Assembly (NCBI RefSeq): GCF_003573695.1
Contig: NC_039364.1
Coordinates: 64,376,256 to 64,440,255, forward strand
Reading direction: 5' to 3'
From: Papaver somniferum
Taxonomy: Eukaryota > Streptophyta > Magnoliopsida > Ranunculales > Papaveraceae
Length of the DNA stretch: 64,000 bases
In this document: piece by piece, positions 1-9,746 of the stretch
Layout: every line of letters begins with the position of its first letter
How positions within the stretch are numbered: the stretch's first letter is position 1
Program-made: the position numbers and the translations under genes
Notes under the pieces: generated by a model
What the model saw: the letters and a program-made list of their open reading frames with translations, nothing else
What the model was told of the DNA's origin: nothing
Databases searched by the model: none

Positions 1-460
1 GTTTGCAGTAGGCTAGTGTCTGTAGCGGATTAATACAATGTGTATTTAATCTGGACTAGGTCCCGGGGTTTTTCTGCATTTGCGGTTTCCTCGTTAACAA
101 AATTTCTGGTGTCTGTGTTATTTCTTTTCCGCATTATATTTTATATAATTGAAATAATACAGGTTGTGCGTTCGTGATCATCAATTGGAAATCCAACCTT
201 TGGTTGTTGATTGATATTGATTGATCCTTGGACATTGGTCTTTGGTGCCGTCCAAGTATTCCTTGTATTTGATAAAGACTCGCTATTATTTTTAGCTTGA
301 GTAAAAATCAAATCAAGAGAGAGATATTAACTCCTTGAGATACTTTTATCTAGATTGAGTCTGACTGTCTAGTTGATTCTCTAGCAAAGTATTTCGGAGT
401 TAGTCCATACAGATTGCTAAGCGAAATATTGGGTGGTGTTGTTAGACCCCCGCTTTTTCA
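1..460 (+). repeat. 5' LTR of element A, 3' portion only
   Basis: This matches 21010-21459 at roughly 96% by eye, apart from a 10-base duplication near 205-215. It ends in CTTTTTCA, followed by two bases and the PBS. The first ~1.9 kb of the LTR lies left of the window. Confidence 0.88.
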
Positions 461-462
461 AT

Positions 463-477
463 TGGTATCATAGCAGG
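463..477 (+). other. Primer binding site of element A (initiator Met-tRNA type)
   Basis: TGGTATCATAGCAGG lies two bases inside the LTR. The plant Copia consensus is TGGTATCAGAGC, so there is one mismatch (T for G). The related element C keeps the consensus base. Confidence 0.85.
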
Positions 478-554
478 CAAACACTTTAAAGACCTCATAA
501 GTCTGTGGTTGTGGCAATCTGAATCTGTGGACAGAATCTCATACGCATACCAAA

Positions 555-1607
555 ATGCCTCCTAAAGCTATCAGCTTTGCCAAGGGTCTCGGGAATACCT
601 CAAAGGGTCACTCCTTAGATGATTCTTCCGAGTCCCGAGGTAGGAAGACTGTTCCATCATGTGTTGGTCATTCTTCCTCCAATGAGACGTTGGACATAAT
701 GACAAAAGCTGAAATGGAGCTCACCAGAATTTCAAAAAATTCTACAGAGTTTGTTGATCTCAAGGATCATGTACAGCTCATGGATGAATTCGAAAAGTCT
801 ATTGATCGTGAACAAGTACTCTACAACATTATAGGGTCATTCTCTAAGGAAATTGAGAAACTTCTTCAAGAAAACAATATACAACGTGAAACGATTTGTG
901 TTCTTGAAAAGATGGTCAAAGAAGGCTCAATTAGAGAAAATTGTTTGATCAAGACGCATTCATCCGATCTAGACAGACTTCGTGTTGAGAGGGAGAAACT
1001 TGAAGCATCGCTTGTCTTAGCCCATGGACAGTGCATATCCTTGGAAAAGGAAAACTCTGTTTTAAAGAAAAATTCTTCTGCACAAACTAACTCTCATGAG
1101 TTACCGTACAAAATGAAATTTTCTCCAAGAGAAGATTGTGTCAAGAATTTTTTTCATAACTTACAATCTTCTCCAGTGGCTATGAAGTTTAAACAAGTGC
1201 CAGTTGTTGATTCTCCTCCACGAATATGTACCTTCTGTGGAAAAGGAAATCACTATGCTATCCATTGTTTTGCTAGAAAGAGACGTGTTTCTGAACTCCA
1301 CAAGTTGCTTCTTTCTACTGTCAATGGAGTAAATAGTCGAACGACTACTACAGTGAAGGTCCCTTTCACAGGAAACCATGCATCTTATAAAAATGATCTC
1401 TCTCCTAAAAATCATTACAGGACATTTTTAAATTCTCGTGCTACCAATGAAAGTATGTCCCGTGCTTATAAGAACACATATGATAAATCTAAGTCTAGTG
1501 TGTGGAGACGAATTTCGGAAAATCCCCTAGAACCTATTTTTAGAGGTCCTAGACTTTGGTATCAGAAGGACTGCGAGACACACCCTTCTTCCTGGAAGCT
1601 GCAGTGA
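555..1607 (+). CDS. Gag-like protein with CCHC zinc knuckle (element A)
   Basis: This 350-residue ORF starts 95 bases inside the LTR. Residues about 70-175 are rich in Glu, Lys and Leu and look coiled-coil. A zinc knuckle of the form C-x2-C-x4-H-x4-C lies near residues 224-237 (CTFCGKGNHYAIHC) and is followed by a basic tail. Coiled coil plus knuckle is typical of a retrotransposon nucleocapsid protein that packages element RNA. The ORF is intact but short, and no protease or polymerase follows in any frame. It could be a decayed autonomous gag or a domain kept for trans-packaging. C's ORF at 22379-23632 holds the same position and has a degenerate knuckle. Confidence 0.75.
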   Translation: MPPKAISFAKGLGNTSKGHSLDDSSESRGRKTVPSCVGHSSSNETLDIMTKAEMELTRISKNSTEFVDLKDHVQLMDEFEKSIDREQVLYNIIGSFSKEIEKLLQENNIQRETICVLEKMVKEGSIRENCLIKTHSSDLDRLRVEREKLEASLVLAHGQCISLEKENSVLKKNSSAQTNSHELPYKMKFSPREDCVKNFFHNLQSSPVAMKFKQVPVVDSPPRICTFCGKGNHYAIHCFARKRRVSELHKLLLSTVNGVNSRTTTTVKVPFTGNHASYKNDLSPKNHYRTFLNSRATNESMSRAYKNTYDKSKSSVWRRISENPLEPIFRGPRLWYQKDCETHPSSWKLQ

Positions 1608-2001
1608 AAGGATGGGAATTGCTGAGATAAGATATCCTAGAAGAATTTATAGGTACTCTCTCAGAACCGATGGTGAGACTATGTCTCCCTCTGCTACCTA
1701 GCAGCAGAATGTTCTATCCTTGTGTCTAACTTGAGAGATACAAGGATGAGGATTTGAGAGATGCTCAATTATTGTACTATATTTTCTCTAGGATTGTATA
1801 TCCCTTGTTTTAATGATCTTCTCTAATATCATTTTCATTTTGTCACTTTGATCTTTTGGGATGGTGGACGTTTTGGAAGCTGCACAGTATCTCTTTCTAG
1901 GGCTATTCTTGGTCGGCCACAAATGCCTGTATCTCCTCAAGAAAATCTAGGGCATTCTCGACCATATATAAATCTTATAGGTGTCTTATTTTTCTTCAGA
2001 A

Positions 2002-2445
2002 ATGAGCTTTATGGAAACTGTTCCCAAAGAAGAAGTTAACCCTATGGTTGAGGATGATCTCAAAGGATGTGATTCTGGTCAAGAGTTTATACGGAAGAAG
2101 ATGCTTGAAAGAAAAGAGTATAACACTTGGATTGGCGAATCTGTCAGGGATTTGTTTCGTGTTCAGAATGGAGTTAAGAACGAACTGGCTAACCTTCAAT
2201 TGCAGATAAACCAGTTGATTGATGGACAGGCGAAAATCCTTGGTACTCAGAATATCTTGATCAGAAATCAGAAGAAAGTTATCCTTGACTGTGCAAAGGC
2301 TCGTCATTATGCTCACACTATTGATCGAAAAGTCAATGTTCTAAAATTTGAACATGGTGTCTCTACGGTCAACAGGGTCAAGGATATCAGTGACTCCTAC
2401 TTTGATGGACCATTTCAGAGGTATGAAATCATCAAGGAAAACTGA
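2002..2445 (+). CDS. Small coiled-coil ORF of element A, function unknown
   Basis: The first ATG is at 2002 and gives about 147 residues. The middle (from roughly ENELANLQLQ to KILGTQNIL) is heptad-like and probably coiled coil. I see no membrane segment, signal peptide or catalytic motif and do not recognise the family. A splice-acceptor-like tract (TTTTTCTTCAG) ends just before the ATG, so it may be a 3' exon joined to the gag ORF. Some plant Copia lineages have a coiled-coil ORF after pol, but this one lacks a transmembrane segment. Confidence 0.5.
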   Translation: MSFMETVPKEEVNPMVEDDLKGCDSGQEFIRKKMLERKEYNTWIGESVRDLFRVQNGVKNELANLQLQINQLIDGQAKILGTQNILIRNQKKVILDCAKARHYAHTIDRKVNVLKFEHGVSTVNRVKDISDSYFDGPFQRYEIIKEN

Positions 2446-3206
2446 GTCTTATATGCCTAGTAAGTCTTCTTTTTGGATTAGTTGGAAGAATAACTACTGC
2501 TTTGAATAACGATGATTGTGACTACACATAGCTATTTTTGTTTTCATCTTCTTATGTTATTTTTTAGGTTTATTGGTTTTAAATTCTAAAAATATTTGGA
2601 GGATGATGTTTATTGCAGTATTTTAATGGTTTGTGATATTGCAATATTTTTATGGGATATGTATTGTTTGCGTCCGTGAACTTGAAGGTCCCATATTTTG
2701 TCAAAAGTAAAGTCGTTCATGAATCGGTATTCGTATGGATGAAAGGACGAATGGACTTTTGACATATACAAAAGTTATGCCTATGCAATCATGTATTTGA
2801 TGGAAAATAGGATAAAATCTTTTGTTCAACAAGGATAAAGTCTATTATGTCGTTATGATGGAAAATAGAATAGATCCTTGTATGTTATCCACAGTATTGA
2901 TCTTCATTGATCCATTTTATTATGTTTTACCGTGAAGGCTCCATTGTGTGTCTTATGTTGAGCACCTTATAACTAACTCGATTTACCTTGGCTTTGTTGG
3001 TTGTTCCATAAGATGCTATATGTCGAGCATTAGGAAATAAATTAATCAACTAGTTTGGTTATTTAGTTAGTACTCCATAAGTCTTCTTTCTTATGTCGAG
3101 TACATGTACGGTTAAGGTTGTCATATTCTATGATGAACTTAGTTGGGGTTCCATAAGTTCTCTTATGTTGAGCCCAAAATAATTAAATTGATTACTTCGG
3201 TGATTA
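2446..3206 (+). other. Non-coding interior of element A, left of the E1 insertion
   Basis: There is no supported gene here. The stretch is AT-rich and repeats a loose motif (around TTATGTTGAGC, often after CCATAAG) at about 2950, 3010, 3090 and 3160. The same motif resumes right of E1 (18050-18220), which shows both sides belong to one element. Confidence 0.6.
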
Positions 3207-3211
3207 GTTTG
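3207..3211. repeat. Target-site duplication of E1, left copy
   Basis: gtttg here pairs with atttg at 17984-17988. Four of five bases match. Confidence 0.65.
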
Positions 3212-4090
3212 TGTGAATGGGGAAAAACGATTTGCTGGTTTTTACGGAATTGAAGAGTCGACCGTGTGGAGACTCCTTGAACCGAGCGGAATGTTGAAAC
3301 TCACACAGATGCACTGCAAGAAGGGAATGCTTTAAGTTCTAGAGATCAATCTGTAAGACCCCGGCCTAAACCAAGAACAATGGCCGTTCCAGAGTCAGTT
3401 AGGTCATAAGAGAGGATGGGTTGATCTGTAGGAGGGAAGCTGAGAAATGCGTGAGATCAATGGTGATCTGAGATTGTAGGTGTGTTGTGAATTCAGCGTG
3501 AAAATTCTCTGAATGATTGAATTTTGCTCAATTGAGAGTAATTTCTATGAGTTCGTGTAGACGAAAGATTGTCTGTATGAACTTTGATGAGAAATTGCTC
3601 GTCTTGGCGAATATTGTTCGAGTGTTCGAAAACTTCTCTTTTTTCAATCAGGATTCAGGGACATTTTATAATGCCGGAGTTGAAAACACCGTGATCCCAT
3701 GAAGTGTGACAGTTGCTGGAATCAGAGAATGGGAAATGGGGAAATCATGTTAAAACCAATTACTCATCGTGCGAAGACTTGGTTAACTTTCCACCCACTA
3801 CTTTGCTGACTCTTCCAACTGATTGCACGACTTGCTCACATTCTCATCGTGGGTGAACACACGTGCCGTAGACTGCCAGACCAAAACCCTAGTTAATATC
3901 CCCTCATGTGACACGATTGAAATCTCGTGATTGTGGAGTCAGTTGCTAACTTTATGGGACGATGAGTCCATGTAGCGCTGAGTTGAACATGATTAGCAAA
4001 TGTTTCGAAACTCATGAATTTAATGTGTCTGCTGAGACGAGGTATCATTATAACCTAAGACGAGCAAAACTGTGTTGCTAAATTGTTGAA

Positions 4091-4235
4091 TATTGATAGT
4101 TGAACCAATATTCTTTGATTTGAGCAAATATTGCTAGTCTGAGCGAATATTGCTAATTGAGTAAATATTGCCGGTTCGAGCGAATATTGCTAGTTTGAGC
4201 AAATATTGCTAGTTTGAACAAATATTGTTCTTTTG
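4091..4235. repeat. Short tandem repeat in E1 LTR, about 19-bp unit
   Basis: About six degenerate copies of a unit close to GAGCAAATATTGCTAGTTT. I saw no equivalent in the shorter right LTR, which lacks this segment. Confidence 0.7.
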
Positions 4236-4978
4236 ATGAATTATTGGTAGCTGGACCAAATAAAATGTTAATTTAAGTTACTGACTGCTGAGTCGATCAA
4301 AATAAATATGAATATCAATCATGGAATCAACATAAAATTATCAGAGTGTTCGAATCTGCACAGAATCACGTTTCTGCAGAGCTCTGGATTCAAAACCCTA
4401 ATTTTACCGAAATGATGATTTCTTGAAAATCAACACGGGACCGGCTACATGGGATGACAGGTTCACCATATAACGCCCAGATGCTCGAATGAGCAAAAAA
4501 TACCAAAGTCTCTTGAGGACCAGTTGGTCAAAGAATGATTAAATGCTGGTTTAATCATTTACTGAAATAATGCTAGTGTAAGCAACAAATCATAAAACCT
4601 GATGTAGAAAATATGAGGGGCCGACCAAGAGGTCATGAGACCGGCTCTTGATGGTCATGGGACCAGTAGATGGTCGTTTGAGCGAACTTCCAATTGTTTC
4701 GAAAGAGTTCGAACCTAATATGAGCAACTGAGCAAATTAGGTTAAAATCATTAAAACATGCGGGACCAGCTGTTTACAAGCCTCAGGGTCACCCTTGGTC
4801 GGTCAAGGGGATATGCTCATGTCACCATAGTGTCCGTGCTTCAGTCCTGAGAATTTTGATATTTTCTGATGCACGTTTGAGCAACATTTGGAGAAAATAT
4901 GCAAAATCCATGGTTTTGCTGAAACCGGCAAAAATACATGAGATGATGAAAATAATAAATAAACAAGGAATCACAAGA

Positions 4979-5800
4979 TGTGGGACCGGCCACGGCTAGG
5001 GCATGGCCGGCCGGATGAAAGGCGATCCCACATGCTTTTCCCAGTTTTATGTGATTTTATGTATTTTTCTCTGATTTAAGGGAAATTCCATGAAACTGGA
5101 GAGTTTGGCGAAATTAGGGAACTTCCATGAGATGAGAGACGTAAATTAAAATATAAAATAGGAAATGGGAGTGTGGGACCGGCAATGGCCGTGGCATGGC
5201 CGGCCGGCCAATGGGAGCGGGCCCAAAGGCACTCTTCCCAATTTTATGTAATTTTGACGATTTTAGATAATTTTTCATAAAATCAAAGGGATTTGTTGAA
5301 AACCAAGATATTTTGTTGAAATCAGGGAGTTTTCATGAAATCAGGAAACCAAACACCAAATAATAATAAAATAATAAGCATGTGGGACCGGCTAGGGCAT
5401 GGCCGGCCGGCTAGAGCCCGGTCCCACAAGTTTTCCTAATTTTCCGTGATTTTAGAGAAAATACATGAAATTAGGTAATTTTAAGGAAAATTCATAAAAT
5501 CAAGGAATTTTCATAATTTGAGAAGGAATAATAAAATAATGGGACGTGAGGTGTGGGACCGGCCACGACCAAGGCATGACCGGCCGACTGGCGATCCCAC
5601 GACACCTTTCTCTAATTTTATTATTTTTTGATAAAATCATGTGATTTAGATAAAAATACATGAAATTAGGTAATTTTCATGATTTTAGGGAAAATTCATA
5701 AAATCAAGGAATTTTCATAATTTGAGAGAAATAATAAAATAATGGAGACGTGAGGTGTGGAACCGGTCACGGCCAAGGCATGGCCGGCTGGTGCTCCGTC
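4979..5800. repeat. Tandem ~170-210 bp units with a GC-rich palindromic core (E1 left LTR)
   Basis: Units begin near 4979, 5171, 5381, 5551 and 5754 with GTGGGACCGG. Each has a core around GGCATGGCCGGCC, then a complementary GGTCCCAC-type end and an AT-rich spacer (TTCATAATTTGAGA). Related arrays lie in the right LTR (16250-16880) and in E2 (48785-49430). Confidence 0.8.
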
Positions 5801-6250
5801 CCGCGACATCTTTCCCTAATTTTATTATTTTTGGATAAAATCATGTGATTTAGATAATTTCTTTGAAATAAAGGAAATTTGCTCGAACGAGAGGATTTTT
5901 ATGAGATCGTGAAAATAGTAAAAATGGTAAAATATAAAATTGGGCGCGGGACTAGTCACAGCATGACTGGCCGGATGGTGAACCTAGTCCCCTGGCGCTT
6001 TTGTTTAATATTTTATTATTATTATTTTCCCTTCCTATTTTGCATAGGTTCCTCGTTCGTTCGTATTTTTGAAATGCTTGTTCGTGCATTCAAAATGCTA
6101 GTCTGTGCATTATCTGCTAATTACACTTGCACCATTTTTGTCAGGGCTTATTCGATGCTCAGATGCCTGTTCCGTTGAATATTTATTACTAACCTGTGGA
6201 ATTCTGCTGGGAAGAACCACAGATTGAAGTAACGAAATATAACGGGGAAT

Positions 6251-6353
6251 CGTAGAATATTGCTGAATATTCAGGCGATTAATTGACGACTCGTAGAATA
6301 TTGCTGGATATTCAGACGATGGCTCGTAGAATATTGTTGGATATTCAGACGAT
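6251..6353. repeat. Triplicated ~35-bp unit in E1 LTR
   Basis: Three copies of CGTAGAATATTGCTGGATAT plus TCAGGCGAT start at 6251, 6292 and 6325. They recur at 17321-17423 and 49863-49964. Confidence 0.8.
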
Positions 6354-6913
6354 TTAAGATAATTAATTGATGGCTCTATACTAGAAGAGCTTCTGTCTAG
6401 GAGCATTAATTATCTGAGGGTTGAGCAATATGAATTTGCTGGAGTGTCATATTCCTCTTGCATAGTCGGGGAAAATCTGGTTACATTCCGAAGACGTTGT
6501 CGCTCTATACTAGCAGACATGATTTCTAGGAGCCGCCCATTCTTTCGATTCTATACAGTATGAGATGTGTCGTGGCCTTAGCTGAAAGACTGCACATATT
6601 CATCTTGTCTGAGAGACTTTCTCCATCAGAGGTGGCATGATCTTTCATGCACAGAGACATGAGTCTCGATACTCATCCGATTGTAGGATCCGGAGTAATT
6701 ACTGAAATTGCTCAGTATTCATGAGATGTGTTGTGGCCTCAGCTGAGAGACTACACATCTACACGTACTCTGAGAGACATCCTTCTCAGTCAGAGATTTA
6801 TGACATGAGCGTTCATGCTTTAATGAGAGACATGAGTCTCAATACTCATCCGGTTGCCGAATCTGGAGTATAGTTTTACAATTCTACCCTTTGTCGAAAA
6901 TCCACCATCTACA

Positions 6914-6927
6914 TTAAGTCCCCTGCT
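6914..6927 (-). other. Polypurine tract of E1
   Basis: On the minus strand AGCAGGGGACTTAA runs directly into the LTR start TGTAGATGG. Element D has the near-identical CAGGGGACTAA before its 3' LTR. E2 has a mutated form (AGCATAGGACTTAA). Confidence 0.75.
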
Positions 6928-7210
6928 TAGTGAGGAAAAATCATGTTCCTCAGTCATCATTTAATGGTGATTTTCCAGGTATAAAAATAAGTAATTGAAC
7001 TTAGTCATAAGATAAGATATTACCGGATTTCGACTGAATGAGCAAACCATGGTTTGAGCGGGAACCTCTGTGGCATAATAGAGTGTCATCCAGTGAACAT
7101 AAAACCGTGTAGAACCGCTGGTTCGATGGTGGAACCTTGGTTGGTTTAGGATTCACGGGTCGGGTCCAAAAGGGAAATCCTTGGAATTAGGTTTTAGAAA
7201 TAAAATTAGG

Positions 7211-7218
7211 TATAAAAG
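7211..7218 (+). promoter_or_regulatory. TATA box of the E1 PMD gene
   Basis: TATAAAAG lies about 300 bases inside the 3' LTR edge. It reads toward the PMD gene, opposite to the retroelement. E2 has the same box at 43087-43094. A C/T-rich leader (CAACCAACCACCATCTTCAT) follows 35-55 bases downstream. Confidence 0.65.
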
Positions 7219-7361
7219 GAAATTAATCCTTTTCTTTTTTTTTATTTCTTCCCACAACCAACCACCATCTTCATCTTCCTCCCATCTCACGTCCGAGCAT
7301 CAGGAGCAGCAGGAGAAGTTCGCCGGAATTCCACCGTCGGCGACGTCCGTTCACCGTCCAG

Positions 7362-8157
7362 GTAAATTTTTTTGTTTAACTTTTGCTGGCTGATTTCATG
7401 AGTTGTTCATTCTTCCATCATGTTAAAATTCTATACATGTGTATATGTTGACGTGAGTTTTGTAGAAAACCCTTGTTTTATCAAACAAATGTTCGTTCGA
7501 TCGTTAGTTTTGAAAACTAATAAAAAACCCTGATTTATGGGAGATTTTTTTTATATATATGGACTTAGGTCCAGTGATAAAACTTAGTGTATGAGCTTTC
7601 ATGTGAACCAAGATTTTACCTTAATAGATGTGAGCTTTCACAAAACCGAAATAAACCCCGTTTTAGAAGACAATGCTCATTCGAGAAAAATAGATATATA
7701 TTTTTATGTATGTAAACTTATGTACAGTGATAAAACTTTATTTATGAGCTTTCATGAGAGTTAGTATTTTATCACAATAGGTGTGAGCTTTCACAAAACT
7801 AGCATAAACCTTCGTTTTTAATAAAACACTAATACGAAGGAAAATAGATTTTTTTTTACATGTAGCCGTGACATATTTTATGTGAAACATGATGACGTAT
7901 TTTATTCACATGGATTTGTTCTTATTAGATAAATTCTGAAAATTTATATGAACAAATTGCATTAATTATTGTTTTGTAAAATCAAGACATGGGTTTTGAG
8001 TAACCTTCAAACTATACAACTTATTTGTGATGAAGTCATGTCTTATTGTAAATATCATAGTTCAGTTATGTGAATGTTCACATTATGAAAATTATGTACA
8101 TTATTTTATGAGAAAATCATTTTTCATGAACTAATGAAGTGTTGTTCGTTATTGCAG
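7362..8157 (+). other. 5' leader intron of the E1 PMD gene
   Basis: The donor is CCAG|GTAAAT and the acceptor TTATTGCAG|GT. E2 has the same intron in shorter form (43249-43544, GCGCCGTCAG|GTGAGT to TTACTGCAG). The 500-base length difference is an internal deletion in E2. Confidence 0.65.
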
Positions 8158-9063
8158 GTTTCAAGGAACGAATTGATTTCGTGTGTTAACTCTTATATTG
8201 CAACCACTATTGTTAGTGAAATTGAAAGAGGTAAGAGTTCAAGATTTACCGTTTGTAGACACCGGCGTTTTAATTTGCATGATTCCATCATCTTATTGAA
8301 TTCGCGGATGACTGAAACATTGTGTGGATTTCACAGCAGCTTTGCGAGGATGTCTGATTCTCCAGCCAATGACACTTCCAGAGATGGAAGGTGTGCAAAT
8401 GATGATATCTCCATAGAGGAAACATGCACGGATGAGACTTCCGTCGGTGAGGAAGACGAAACACCTGGAGTCAAGAATGTCCCAAACATAGATGACGCTT
8501 TCTTTGAGGTTCAGGAGCCCAAAAATCGTCTCAAGTCCCCGGTATATCGCCTTCTGATCAATCCCAGGACGGTCACTCAAAAGAAATTGGTGACTCCTCG
8601 TGCTGCTATTCGGTTCTGTCTTGAACGAGGATTATTCCAGGCTTCAATGATTGAATTCAAGCTTTCTCGACGCCATTTAGAGAAGTCCTCGGGATGGTCT
8701 CGACACATGCTGGGATTTCCTCGTGTTAGATCTAAGCTGGATAGAGCACAAATTACCAGGGTCGTTCAAACATCTGGAGATTTATATATCTTTCATGACG
8801 CACGAGGTATCGTAGCTCTTCTTGCTCGTTGGTGCATCCCAACTCATACGTTTATATGCAGCTGGGGAGAGTTCACTATTACCTTGGAAGATGTAGTTGC
8901 TTTGTTGCATCTTCCAATTACAGGTAACTTTCCTGAAGAACTTTGGACGGCGGAAGAGAAAGCAGTTTCCAAAACTTTAACAGCTGAGATGGAGAGAATC
9001 AACAAGGTTTTTGGTAAAGGTTGTTACGCTCATTGATTGACACATTGGTGGCCACGAGACGCC

Positions 9064-9746
9064 TGATAGACGCATTTATGTGTCTAATTTATCTCAATTG
9101 TGTATATTGTTAGTGTCCATTGTTATACTTAGTTTGGTTTTTAATCTCCTTGTAGGTGTTTTTGGATAAATAAGGCTTTGAGGCAAAAATTGGCTAAAAA
9201 TGTGGCCCTTGGATTGCCGTTGATAGGTACCGGAAATGCCCCAGAAGTGTACCGGAAACACCCTGAAAAAGTGCGGAAAACATCCCAGAAGAATTGCTAA
9301 AGGCATCCCTAATTTGGATAAGGGGCACCCCATTTCAGGGCATGTACTAAAGTGACACCGGAACTGGATAGGGGGAGGTCATCTTCAAAATTCAAAACAG
9401 AAATTGGCAGGAAAAAAAGGCAGCAGCGACAGCAGTTTTTGAGCAGAGATTTGAGCAACTTAGGAGGAGATTCAATGGGCATATTTGGTACCTACGGACT
9501 CTAGAAGACATTACAAGCCCAGTACAATCAATTGGACCCGGAAAATTGGGCTGGAATACCCGTGAGAAGCAAAGAAAGGGAAAACAGAGTACGTGTTCTC
9601 TGTTGGGTTTTTAGAATATTTTTGAGAGATTTCTGGAGGACTTTGACGCTGGATTAACATGTACATGGTCCTATTCAAGATTATGGAAGAGTTTGGTAGC
9701 TATTTTATAGCTAACAGCACGTGAAAAAGCTCAACAGAAGCGATTA
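9064..9746. mobile_element. 683-bp LTR-like insertion in the E1 PMD gene
   Basis: A perfect 5-bp duplication, acgcc, flanks it (9059-9063 and 9747-9751). E2 lacks this sequence at the matching place, so it is a clean insertion. The left end is TGATAGACGCATTTATGTGT, which contains a palindrome (AGACGCA...TGTGTCT) just inside TGAT. The right end is CGATTA, so the termini are TG...TA rather than TG...CA. It has no ORF of note and is best read as a solo LTR or a terminal-repeat element of unknown family. Confidence 0.7.

Larger units (their letters stand above)
3212..6913 (-). repeat. 3' LTR of E1 (3.7 kb)
   Basis: Both ends match 15809-17983. This copy is about 1.5 kb longer because the other LTR lost an internal segment. 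It contains three tandem arrays, annotated separately, and no coding region. ORFs here are short and repeat-derived. Confidence 0.85.

Noticed and set aside
4979..5800. Regular repeats and spacers resembling a CRISPR array
   Set aside because: The units are 170-210 bases, the spacers are themselves repeated, and this is a plant LTR. They are tandem repeats.
8134..8157. ATG at 8134 as the PMD start
   Set aside because: It lies inside the leader intron, upstream of the TTATTGCAG acceptor at 8157. E2 does not conserve it.
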